From assembly GCA_907163375.1 (NCBI GenBank), contig CAJQUW010005533.1:397001-461000 (forward strand): 64,000 bases of DNA, written 5' to 3'. The notes under the pieces were generated by a model, which worked only from the letters and a program-made list of their open reading frames with translations, was not told the DNA's origin and did not search any database. The position numbers were made by a program, and so were the translations under genes. The DNA comes from Prostheceraeus crozeri (taxonomy: Eukaryota; Platyhelminthes; Polycladida; Euryleptidae). Of this stretch, positions 27,692-37,221 are shown piece by piece. How positions within the stretch are numbered: position 1 is the stretch's first letter; each line of letters starts with the position of its first letter.

Positions 27692-27983
27692 TTTAGTTGG
27701 ATAATAGAATAGGGAACTAGGGAGAGAGAAAATGTGCGTCCGTCACTCGTGTGATTCAACGATGGAATGATTTTCACTGTGGAAGGCTCGCTATTTATAA
27801 AGGAATGCTTGATTCTCATTGGATGATGATCCTCATTGGACAATAACATCAAGCTGATTCCAAATCTGGCCTCCGTTTTCCAATCCGATGCTTCGTTTTG
27901 AAGCTACAGCCCAAAACGTCCCAAATTCTAACTCTGTCGTTTTTCGCCAATGTCCCAAAATCTTAAATGGCGTCTCACATCTA
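27692..27983 (-). promoter_or_regulatory. Twin-CCAAT promoter of the 204-residue gene
   Basis: On minus: CCAAT at 27839-27835 and at 27822-27818, then TATAAATA at 27799-27792, then the block TGAATCACACGAGTGACGG and the ATG at 27691. Spacing between the CCAAT boxes is 17 bp as a repeat unit, close to the 16 in the polymerase promoter. The part right of 27840 grades into the arm of the inverted repeat, including a single inverted 300-bp unit. Confidence 0.65.
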
Positions 27984-28766
27984 AACGAAGACAGATAGGA
28001 ACAAGCCGATTCTTTCACTGAATTTGTCTCACTCTTAGCTTTCAAACGAGCTATTGCACGACAAAATCCGTCCACTGGAACCAAAGTTAGAAGCTAGCTG
28101 TCCAGGGGGGGGGCGTCAGCCGAAAATTTTTTCTCTCCGATTGACTTGAAACTCACCCTACCGATGCAGAATTTCACGCTGAATCCGAATCTGACCTCCG
28201 TTTTCTCATCCGATGCTTCGTTTGGACGCTACACACCAAAACGTCCCAAATTCTAACTCTGTCGTTTTTCGAAAAATGTTGAAAATTTTTTCTCACCGAT
28301 TGCCTTGAAACTCACCCTACCGATGCAGAATTTCACGCTGAACACGAATCCGACCTCCGTTTTCTCATCCGACCACTCCTTCCACTCGAAACAACCCATT
28401 TTACAACCCAACATTCAGCAGATTGCACCAAAAACATCACACACTATAGCCTCAAGACTAATCCTGGTGGTCGCCCACGTCAACCTAGACGGTCGCCCAC
28501 GTCAACCAGGCGGTCGGACCAACTCACCCGAGTCTCACACTCTGTCGTTGCAGAGGGGGGGGGTCAGCGAACATGTTGTGAACGTGAACCCACCTGGCCG
28601 GCACACCACGACAGACCACAACCTCTGTCGTTCCAGAGAGGGGGGGGGACTCAGACACGAAGCACCACGGCGGCCGACCACGACACTCTGCCGTGCCAGA
28701 GGGGGGGGACTCAGCGATGGCGGCCATCTTGCGCGGTCCAGAAGTGGAGTTTTGCTTACTACTTAC
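27984..28766 (-). repeat. Right terminal inverted repeat of the Polinton
   Basis: Reverse complement of 2309-3119, with the same C runs (as G runs), CTGCATCGGTAGGG blocks and the closing CTTACTACTTAC. It ends at about 28766, where LINE sequence begins in mid-domain. One 88-bp sub-block differs between the two ends, accounting for part of the length difference. Confidence 0.9.
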
Positions 28767-30300
28767 AAGGTTTCGAAGTTATCAACAGACATACAGGATA
28801 ATAGCGGTCCTAAAATACTTCCTTGTGGAACTCCCATTGTGACAGAATACAAATGAGAAAAAGAAGATGAAACACGGACACACTGACTGTGATTAGAAAG
28901 AAAACTTTTCATCCACTGGGTTACAGATTCTGTAAGTCCAAACTTGACACATGGCACTAAGATTAATTCATGCGAAACCAAATCGAAAGGCTTATCAAAG
29001 TCAATCGTCAATAGACGGACGATACCTGAACCATCATCAAGGAATTTTAACACACTTTGATATAAGAGCGCCATTGCTACGGCTGTCCCTTGCTGGGCAA
29101 ATACGCGAATTGACGTGAAGAGATGTTTTCACGAATACGAGGAAGAATCAATTTATCTGAGACCAACTTCTCCAAACATTTTTTTCCAAAATCGGAAGTA
29201 AAGATATTGGTCGATACTGGTTTACTGTCGTTGGAGATGAGCATTTTGGGACAGGTGTGATAATAGCACATTTGAAGCAATCGGGAACTGTTTTCAAACT
29301 TAGACTCCGATTGAATAATTCGGTTATGGCTGGAGATAACAGGTCAGAAAAATCTCGGAATATCCATTGAGGTAAGCCATCTACTCCGGGGCTCTTCTTT
29401 TTGACTTTGCTGAGAACAGATGATACCTCATCAACAGAAAAAGTCGTGACAGAATGACGTTCGTCGCTTGTGCTTGATTCCGATGATTCGTAAAAGACTT
29501 CAGACGAAGGCTGAGGCACATGCGATTGACCATAACAGGAAGAGAAATAGTCAGCGAGTTCATGAGCAGAGAATGGAATATCAGCACATGGTACTCCGCA
29601 TCTTGCGACGTACTTAATAGCATTCCACATTTCTTTGGAATTACCAGTTGAAATGGTTGATTGAATGTAGTTCTGCTTTAAGAAAGCGCAATGTTTGTTT
29701 ACTTCGCCCTTAAGTCTTGCATATTTCTGCATTTTCCCTTCTTTGTGTGCTCTGTCTCGGTTGTTGATCAGCAGTTTCAATGAGCCTCGCATCCAAGGAG
29801 GATCCGTTGATCTTATGCGAATAATTCGTTTGGGGAAGTACCAATCAAATAACGCGTACATTACGCGTACCTCAGCTCTGGAAAAGAGTCAACACCGAGT
29901 TAATATCCGATTCTGACCGAACCAGACTCAACCAGTCATACTTTTGAATTTGTTCACAGAAGAAAGCCATATTGTAATTAATCACTTTTCGAATACTCTT
30001 CTTTGAGATAACCGGTGTCAATTGGGAATTGGACCAAACAACAACCACATGATCTGAATTGCCCATTGGACCATAACATTGAGGAGGGTTCTCACTCGCA
30101 ATATTTCTAAAAAATTTGGTCAAGGGTGTTATCGCCCTTAATTGAATTGATTTCATCAGAGGAATTGTTTCAAACTTAAAGAATGCAAACAGTACGAATA
30201 TTCTGTTCACTTTAAGAGATTTGGAGGTTATCTGAGACTGCGGGTTACTTTCTGCAAAGTGCCAGCAGGTGGTAGGCACAATTCCTGATGTTCTAATAAA
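28767..30300 (-). pseudogene. LINE (CR1/Jockey-like) fragment, cut by the Polinton end
   Basis: Minus-strand non-LTR retrotransposon. From 5' to 3': the end of an endonuclease domain with GNSDHVVVVW (about 30279-29872), a linker with WYFPKRIIRIRSTDPPWM, then the reverse transcriptase beginning KKKSPGVDGLPQWIF, followed by FADVKRAIITPV-like VPKCSSPTTVNQYRPISLLP, AFDLVSHELI-type core (here DFDKPFDLVSH) and VPQGSILGPLL. The frame shifts several times and ends at the Polinton edge just past the GSILGP motif, so the catalytic YADD part is missing. It contains no other gene. The Polinton therefore lies inside or beside this LINE. Confidence 0.85.
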
Positions 30301-31530
30301 GTCGGTTATACTGTTGAACTATAGTAGCAAAAATCAAGTAACTAAATAACATAAGAATCACATAATAGTGACGACCAAGTGGTCCCATCTAGCATCTTGG
30401 ACCAATTTCTTGAGTGAATCAATGATGTTATCTTTGTACACATAATTCCGATTCATAATTTTTGTCGCATTCCAGATGTTTCACTCTTGCCATAAGGATA
30501 AGTACCTGTGATGAAGACGTAATAACTTCATCACACAGTAATAAAGATAGTATTGCAGATCAACACTGTCTTATCGTTCTTGATAATTATGCAAATGTCA
30601 ATTCATGGAGTGACCATTTTATTTGCATCAATGTAGCCTACAGCAGCTGAACAGTTGATTCACTTCAAAAGATTGATGTAAAAGCCCAGTTACAATTATA
30701 TTCATAAAATTCTTTGCAAAATCTTCTCAAGATATTTCGGCTATCAAAATCATAGCCATTCTCAAGGGGCTATGAGAGACGATGAGAATGAATATAGTTT
30801 TGATACCCGAAATATATTGATAGGATTTTGCAAACATATTTATGAATATAATTGTAACTTGGCCTTAACATCACTTTTTTGAAATTTATATGCACAGCTA
30901 AGGCATATTCTCAGAACAGTTGATTCATTGCAAATTTTCGTAAATCAGGATGGTATGCACATGTTGGATACTTTCAATTTCATGGCAATGTCTTGTAAAG
31001 ATTTTACATTGCTCATTTCTAGGAATCGTTCTCATTTGACTTTCATTTAATTGACAGAACGCTCACGAAGCTCAGTTCCTGTTGCTGACGTCGATCGAGG
31101 ATGTGAGTTTTTGAAGGATAAATAAGATAGAGCTTCCGGAAAAATACAGAGAATATCATTATGGTTCTTAATGACTGCTTCTTCGGATTCTGCAGCTCTC
31201 TGTTCAGGGCGATGGATTATTGCTCCATTTCCTCAAAATTTCTTTGTTAGTGTGGGGGAAGCGATGAAGTATTATACTGCGACCTTTCTCATTCTTGCCA
31301 ATATACCTTTGCAATCAAATGCTGAACAAATATTAGGCATTGTCCAGCTTGCACAGGAAAATTGATGGAAAGATTGCAAACGTGATTGCTTAAATTGACA
31401 GTTATTCGCCAAATGTACACTTTCTGTGAAAAATTTGAAAAGCTAGCCTTCCAGGTGTTATATATCTAGGAGTCCATGGTTAAGGACTCCTGTCCCGGAG
31501 TCCCGGAGACATTTACATCGTCCCCGGGTA
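30301..31530. other. Non-coding stretch with a foldback repeat
   Basis: No gene supported. A foldback element occupies about 30690-30870. Frames of 60-64 codons at 30462 and 31171 lack recognisable content. Near 31477 an inverted GGAGTCC/GGACTCC sits just before the Tc1 relic. Confidence 0.5.
30690..30870. repeat. Foldback MITE, about 180 bp
   Basis: AGTTACAATTATATTCATAAA at the left is matched in reverse complement by TTTATGAATATAATTGTAACT at the right, with a second inverted pair around TTTGCAAAATC and GATTTTGCAAA. The inner part includes ATATTTCGGCTATC. Similar AATATTTCGGCC words occur at 44480 and at 63945, so this is one member of a dispersed family. Confidence 0.7.
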
Positions 31531-31941
31531 CAAGGTGGTGCGACTCTATTGATTTGGGCTGGCATTTGGACCAATGGCCGCTCTGAACTTCACATACAGC
31601 AGGGAACCATGAATTCTGAACGCTATGTGAATGTTTTACGAATGAACATTGGCCAAATGACAGATCAACTTGGTGATCCATCGACTTGGTTATTTATGGA
31701 TGATAATGCTACGTGTCACAGGAGTAGTAGAGTCAACTTATGCAAGTCTCAATTAGGGCTTAGGACATCATCTTGGCCACCTCGTTCTCCTGATCTGAAT
31801 CCCATAGAAAATGTATGGAGTATTCTAAAACGTAACGTTCGTCGTTCACTGCTACCTACAGATGGCGTATCACAACTTACGTCACTGTTAAAAAGAGAGT
31901 GGAGAAAGTTAGATCAGTCAAAAATCAACGATATCATCTAA
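31531..31941 (+). pseudogene. Tc1-type transposase relic (DD34E), C-terminal part
   Basis: About 137 codons, open to a normal stop, from GGATLLIWAGIWTNG through TWLFMDDNATCHRSS to SPDLNPIENVWSILKRNVR. The spacing between the second Asp and the Glu is 34, the Tc1 signature. The N-terminal DNA-binding domain and first Asp motif are gone or unrecognisable upstream, and no flanking inverted ends are seen. Reading begins without an ATG. A decayed relic. Confidence 0.85.
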
Positions 31942-32351
31942 TCAATGCCTAGGCGAATTGGTAATGTCATTGACAATAAAGGTAGGGCCACAAAATATTA
32001 GCTTCTTAAGAACCGTTACTGTATCATCGCTTATCAGATTATATAAGGACATTCAAATATATTAGGAACATGAAATAACATGAAAAATGCTTTCTGTATC
32101 ATACTAATGTTTTATTTAGTCAAATTTTAGGATGATCAACTTTTTATGAAACGGACTGTAGCTTCAGAAACATTCGCATGCTATTGCCGTATAATCGCAT
32201 AACTATGATTTCCCAAAGACACAGCCCAGTGCTAAAAATATCTATTTTTGCATCTTCACCTATTCAAATTTTGAGCTCATGTTGTTGAATAGTTTCTTTT
32301 TATGTTATGTGTCCTGATGTTGAGAAACCAAAGTGTTGAGAACCCACATGA

Positions 32352-32882
32352 AATTTTCGTAAAATCTGTGAACAGTCCGGGGTACATGTTTGGGCTGGCA
32401 TTTGTCTTGCGTCCATAATTGGACCCTACTTCTTTACAGAAAGTGTTACAGGTGAGAGTTATTTAGATGCACTCAACATATATACTTTTCCTCAAGTTCA
32501 ACAGCTTCACCGTGCAGGGGGCGACCACATTGATATGTGGTGGCAACAGGATGAGGCACCTCCACATTTTTCCAAAACTGTTCGCGATCGTGTAGACAAG
32601 GAGTTTCCTCATCGATGGATCGGAAGACGTAGTTCTGTTGAGTGGCCGCCCCGTAGCTCCGATTTGACTACACTCGACTTCTCAGTGTGGGGAATTGTGA
32701 AGAAACTGGTTTTCAAGAATCGAATTCAAAATCTGGATCACTTGAAAACGTTGATTCAAAAGGCATTCCAGACATTTGATCGAGATTTATGCCGTGACAT
32801 CTGTTTGTCAGTACGTGGAAGAATTCAGCATGTGTGTAGAGCCGAATGGTGGTCATTTCGAAAACATGCGGCAGTTATGTAG
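32352..32882 (+). pseudogene. Tc1/mariner-group transposase relic (DD41D)
   Basis: Open from 32352, with HVWAGICLASIIGPYF at the start, then WWQQDEAPPHFSKTVRDR, RWIGRRSSVEWPPRSSDL and LDFSVWG, the last two-thirds of a transposase. The gap from the Asp in QQDEAP to the Asp in TTLDFS is 41 residues, as in the rosa-like DD41D group. No N-terminal helix-turn-helix part or inverted ends recognised. Unlike the Tc1 relic 0.4 kb upstream, the family differs, so the two are separate insertions. Confidence 0.8.
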
Positions 32883-33190
32883 ATATTGTTGTCGCATTTT
32901 AATCTACAGAATTATTATAATAAAGGTATTTAATTCATGTAATTATATATTTTTTTGAAGTTCGACGATTACTTCTGATACAATATTAATTTAATTGTGT
33001 AGTAATTGAGCTACATGTAGCTTACTTACACTATGTACAAATAGTGCATTGAATTCATGCTTCTGCGAATGCACATCGCCTGTTTAAGATCTATTATCTA
33101 CATATACCTGCTTTATAAGTGCATCATACTTGAATTGATTTATTAGCACAAAATTAATCTTTGATCGATTTACAGGAACATGAAAAGACC
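32883..33190. other. Non-coding AT-rich gap
   Basis: No gene, repeat or structure that I can support between the DD41D relic and the LINE fragment. Confidence 0.4.
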
Positions 33191-33197
33191 GAAAAAT

Positions 33198-33720
33198 CTA
33201 TGAAAATCTAATTTTTCTGCTTTCACCAATCAATCCAAGGTCCCATGCTCCTCCGGAACGTCGGATATCATGCATTACACACTTACTGGCAACCTCTCGA
33301 TCTGTTGTCATTCGAAGGAGTTCAACTTCCGAGACACCCTCCTGCTTCGACAAGGTCGAGATAAAAGTCTCTCGCTGTCGTCCTTTCGATCGTCGGCCCT
33401 CGGTCATTCAAGTAGTGAACAGCTTATCCAATTCATCCTTTTGCATGTTATGGCCCAGAAGGCCCAGAAGCGATAGTTGTCTCCATCTGATGTTGTTTAT
33501 CAAGCTGGCTGAAACATCGACCATGTGTAGCACGTCCGAGTTGCTGCGTCGATGTGTCCATGAGATTTTCATGATCCGTCGCAGTAGCCACTTTCTGTAG
33601 CTGCGAGGCGTCGTTCCATGACAGAGCTCACCATCCAGGTTACACATCCATAAAGCTGCGTCGACCATACTCGTGCATAGAATTTCACTAAATAGTCCGG
33701 CAGCAAGAATGAGTTTCTGC
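33198..33720 (-). pseudogene. LINE reverse transcriptase C-terminal relic
   Basis: Minus strand, in two frames: one with YRKWLLRRIMKISWTHRRSNSDVL and RWRQLSLLGLLGHNMQKDELDKL (33668-33408), the other with EGRRSKGRQRETFISTLSK (33407-33198). This order, the WLGH-like motif followed by GRRSRGRQ, is typical of the tail after the reverse transcriptase in many animal non-LTR elements. The two frames and missing N-terminal part show decay. Confidence 0.75.
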
Positions 33721-33913
33721 AGGGAACGGGGCCGAAAATGAGACTTTCACAGAATGATGTAGGCCTACAACCCTCTTCTTGTCAGACAGGATCAAAGAAA
33801 AGCACATGTTAATCCAATGGCGAAAGTGAAATTCCAAAGTGAAATTTTCTATGTTTTCTCATGTCATCTGGAAAGCACTATGTCTAGAGCCATAATTTTT
33901 GGCATGCTATATC

Positions 33914-34032
33914 TTTTTTCTATTCTTTTTTTGCGAAAAACGCCTCAAGATAGGTATAAATATAATATATTTTATTATAGGTATAATTATACCTATTTTG
34001 AGGCGTTTTTCGCAAAAAAAGAATAGAAAAAA
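33914..34032. repeat. Long near-perfect hairpin element
   Basis: TTTTTTCTATTC...GCGAAAAACGCCTC on the left is reversed as GAGGCGTTTTTCGC...GAATAGAAAAAA on the right, giving arms of about 45 bp with a central AT-rich part that is itself palindromic (TAGGTATAA/TTATACCTA). Probably a MITE; its transcript would form a miRNA-like hairpin. Confidence 0.8.
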
Positions 34033-34359
34033 GTAAAATAAAAGGTATGGCCAAGCTTCTAAAACAGATGCTATATCTTGTTGTCATTTCCTATCATGAG
34101 CATGTGATATTGTCATGCTTTTAATAGGCGATGCATGCGAGAATGTAGTTCAATGTGGATAAAGTGGTCAAGATGCTGCTGTTTGGCGTCAGTAGGAGGT
34201 TTGCCAAATCTGAATGTGTGTAGCTGCAAAGGTAAATGTCCCAGAACATGATGGGAAATGACCTGAAGACATTCTATGCCAAAACATTATGGCTCTAGAC
34301 CATAGAAATTAACAATACCACATGAAACAATGCCACCATCTCACTTAATATTATCTTCA

Positions 34360-34380
34360 TTTAAACTATGCCAGTTTATC
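34360..34380 (-). repeat. Left member of an inverted pair bracketing the Crypton-like gene
   Basis: This 21-bp word (TTTAAACTATGCCAG then TTTATC) is perfectly reversed at 37055-37075. The 2.7 kb between them contains the Crypton-like gene. Cryptons are not known for inverted ends, so the pair may instead mark another element or an accident. Confidence 0.6.
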
Positions 34381-34619
34381 TAGTAATGTATTTTTTGCTA
34401 TCTAGAGATCTCATTAAATCCCGTAATATCCCTGTCCCTGTTAAAACGAGGGGCAAATTAACTACGCATAGAAATCCCTCATATTGAAAAGAAGTGCATA
34501 GATAACAAAATATAATCAAATAAGTTAGCAACACCAAATAGCATGTAAACTCAAAACAGTCAGAAAATAAGATTATTAGCGATGAATAAAATCGAACCTA
34601 CCAAGGGTAAGATACGAAG

Positions 34620-36799
34620 TCAGAACTCGAATGATACATTACTGCCATCCGATTGAGTAACACTGATCTTCTTTGGCGTGATGCCCAAACCCGAACAAAA
34701 CGAGGCAACGTCGAATGGCTTTGTGCCACTAACATTATTACCAACAGGTTCCACAACATTTAAAATCGAACTTGACGTGGAAGCAACAGTGGACGAGCTC
34801 AGTACCTCTGTGGCTAGCCTCATCCGCTTCTCTCCTACGGCGTTGTAAACGTCTATACATTCAGATCGATGACCGGTCACCGTCTTTGCCAATTGCTTGT
34901 CGCCTGGAAAGAGTTTTAAAAGTCTCAAAGTTTATTGTTTAACTAATGAACAAATTTATGAGATAGACATACTTTAAAAATATAATTACTGAACTACCAG
35001 TCTAACTACAGTCTCTATACACATAACGTCCTAATAAATTATATCAATTTCTTGTTCAAATATTTCAAAGAATACTTAATTCAAATCATTTGTTACAACA
35101 ATATATATTTATTATTATATGTTTATATTATAATCATATCATTTTATATTTTCATATTATTTTGTTATAATTATTTTATTATATTTTCAGCAATACATAC
35201 AGCAATATAAAAACTTATTTTCAATAAAATAATGCATGCAATTCAAATAATCCATTTATCGTTGATGCGAGTATAAATCGTAAGCTTTTATGCCACCTAT
35301 GCTTACAGAAAAAGTTCAGTAAAATTCGGCAGTAGACCATTATTGATACATATAATCACGCTTAAATATTTATATATGACAAAAAATTAAAATGAACAAT
35401 GAATATTTCATTACGGTTTCATTGACTTGCCCGTTTTTACGATTATTTTATTATATTTTCAGCAATACATACAGCAATATAAAAACTTATTTTCAATAAA
35501 ATAATGCATGCAATTCAAATAATCCATTTATTGTTGATGCGAGTATAAATCGTAAGCTTTTATGCCACCTATGCTTACAGAAAAAGTTCAGTAAAATTCG
35601 GCAGCAGACCATTATTGATACATTTAATCACGCTTAAATATTTATATATGACAAAAAATTAAAATGAACAATGAATATTTCATTACGGTTTCATTGACTT
35701 ACCCGTTTTTTCGATTATCCTCGTGACCGTTGTGCGTCGGCCGCTTTGATTGCTGTAGTGGCGATCGTCCTCTCCTGCAGCTTCCATTATCGTCCGAAAG
35801 GTCATGTCAAGCGTATTGTGACCCATCGGCGAAGATAGATACCATCGTACGTTCGAATAGTGCGAATGCGATTGCAAGAAAAGCGCTGTCGTAACACAAT
35901 TTTGGGGTCGCTTTTCGATCATGGTTTTGTAAATTTGAACGGTACATCGACTGCGATCGGTAATAGGATAAATCTTAACACGTTTTGGATCTACATTTCG
36001 ATCTTTAAGTCCACACCTTTTCGTCTTCGACACTTTTTCGTTATACTCTAAAACCTCTTTCTTGGTCGTCAATCTTTCGAAGTTGTAATTCGCTCTCAGG
36101 ACCAACTGTTAGCTCTCGGATTTCCTTTCCTCCTCGAAGCCCTAAGTGAATAGCTAGAAGATAAATCAATGTCCGGTTCAACTTTTTGGGATTATCAATA
36201 CCTAAATAACCTCGCTCCCACAACGATTCTTCTTGTTGTTCGGTAATCAGTGATGCTCTTTTCTTTGGTTGATTTACATTAAGTTCGCCAGTTACTTTCA
36301 TTGCTGCGTCCAATGCTGTTCTCGCATCAGCAAAATCTGGATCTGAAAATAGTCGCCATTGTTTTTTCTCCACGCGCTGTAACCAAGATCCAATCCCACA
36401 AACTAAGCTTCTGAGAGTTTCACTTGGATACCGATCCCCATTCACCTTTCTTACTTCGAAAACAAACTTCTGCAATGCAGAGTTGAGGCTGCCTTTAGAC
36501 ATTGTTCCTAGTGTAGCAAAACCTTCTTCCGAGAGATACATCAACTCACTGGACCCAGCTTCTAAGATCTTCCTATTACGCTCTCCAAGCCAGTCATCGA
36601 AAGTTTTTTGAGCCCAGTTAGCACTATTCAATGTAGATTTTGGTATTTGTTTCATGATGTTATCGGATACGTCAGTGTCGGTAATAGGCTGTGCATGTCG
36701 TGATGTTGATGGTGATGTGCCAGTAATTTCATCAAATCTTAATAAGTCATTAATATCAATCTCTTCAAAAAATTTGTCGATGTCGTTTTTGGTGTTCAT
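34620..36799 (-). pseudogene. Crypton-like tyrosine recombinase gene
   Basis: Minus strand. The N-terminal exon has NWAQKTFDDWLGERNR and GDRYPSETLRSLVCGIGSWL, the core-binding part of DUF3504/Crypton recombinases. IHLGLRGGKEIREL contains the first catalytic Arg. The frame then shifts once near 36090, continues to YSNQSGRRTTVTRI (where the usual His of N-H-S is Gln) and reaches a donor site at 35703/35702. A 799-bp intron (34904-35702) leads, in phase, to an exon with VTGHRSECIDVYN, holding the HxxR-type Arg and the Tyr nucleophile. One frameshift and the His to Gln change suggest loss of activity. It might also be a domesticated host gene, less likely given the shift. Confidence 0.8.
35170..35713 (-). 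repeat. 272-bp tandem duplication across an exon edge
   Basis: 35170-35441 and 35442-35713 are near-identical direct repeats. The right copy contains the end of the Crypton exon and its GT donor (minus CGG|GTAAGT). In the left copy the same site reads GGCAAGT, a GC donor, so the duplicate exon edge lies inside the intron. Confidence 0.8.
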
Positions 36800-36914
36800 G
36801 ATGATGACTGCTCTAATGAAAAGGATAATTCCTTAGCTGCTGTCATGAAATACTACAAATTTCAAATTTCACCATGTATTGATCTCATGGTTATCTTAAA
36901 CATAAGTTAATCAT

Positions 36915-37050
36915 CCCTGTTAATTTTCCCTCCCCGAATAGAGATCAACTATAACATTGTTAATCTGTCCCTCCCCGAATAGAGATCAACTATAACATTG
37001 TTAATTTGTCCATAGACTTCTAAGAAGTCTATGATTTGTCCCTACCCGAA
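36915..37050 (+). repeat. Short tandem repeat, about 48-bp unit
   Basis: Three units built around TCCCTCCCCGAATAGAGATC or TCCCTACCCGAATAGAGATA, with AACTATAACATTGTTAAT between, starting near 36926, 36970 and 37038. The third unit is separated by a small palindrome ATAGACTTCTAAGAAGTCTAT. Confidence 0.7.
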
Positions 37051-37076
37051 TAGAGATAAACTGGCATAGTTTAAAA

Positions 37077-37219
37077 CGGTTAAAGGAGTTTCATTGATAT
37101 TTGCTGAGATATCTCGGCCAATTATCTGTCAAAATTCCCTCGGGCTATGCCCTCGGGAATTTTAACAGATAATTGTCCTCATTATTTCAGCAAATATCAA
37201 TGAAACCTCCTTTAACCAT
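37077..37219. repeat. Foldback MITE beside the piggyBac relic
   Basis: GGTTAAAGGAG-TTTCATTGATATTTG is reversed at the right end (CAAATATCAATGAAAC-CTCCTTTAACC). The centre is a second perfect hairpin, AAAATTCCC-TCGGG around GCTATGC. About 143 bp in all. It abuts the left arm of the piggyBac relic. Confidence 0.75.
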
Positions 37220-37221
37220 TA

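Larger units (their letters stand above)
2309..28766. mobile_element. Polinton/Maverick element, young, mostly intact in layout
   Basis: A 26.5-kb self-synthesising DNA transposon of the Polinton (Maverick) group. It has long inverted ends (2309-3119 and 27984-28766) and the diagnostic gene set: DNA polymerase B, retroviral-type integrase with chromodomain, adenain-like protease, FtsK/HerA-type packaging ATPase, double-jelly-roll major capsid protein and basic core-like proteins. Early or regulatory genes lie mostly in the left half on plus, structural genes on minus in the right half. The two ends differ at about 5 of 255 positions in a stretch compared by eye (2561-2815), so insertion is recent. 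The element looks broken in about four places and carries a mariner insertion. No 6-bp target duplication is visible, and the LINE flanking its right end does not continue at the left. Confidence 0.95.
33721..34600. other. Non-coding stretch with a perfect foldback
   Basis: No gene. It holds the hairpin element at 33914-34032 and, at 34360-34380, one half of a 21-bp inverted pair that brackets the Crypton-like gene. The region 34265-34345 shares words such as AAGTGAGATGG-GGCATT (on minus) with 40065-40110. Confidence 0.5.
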
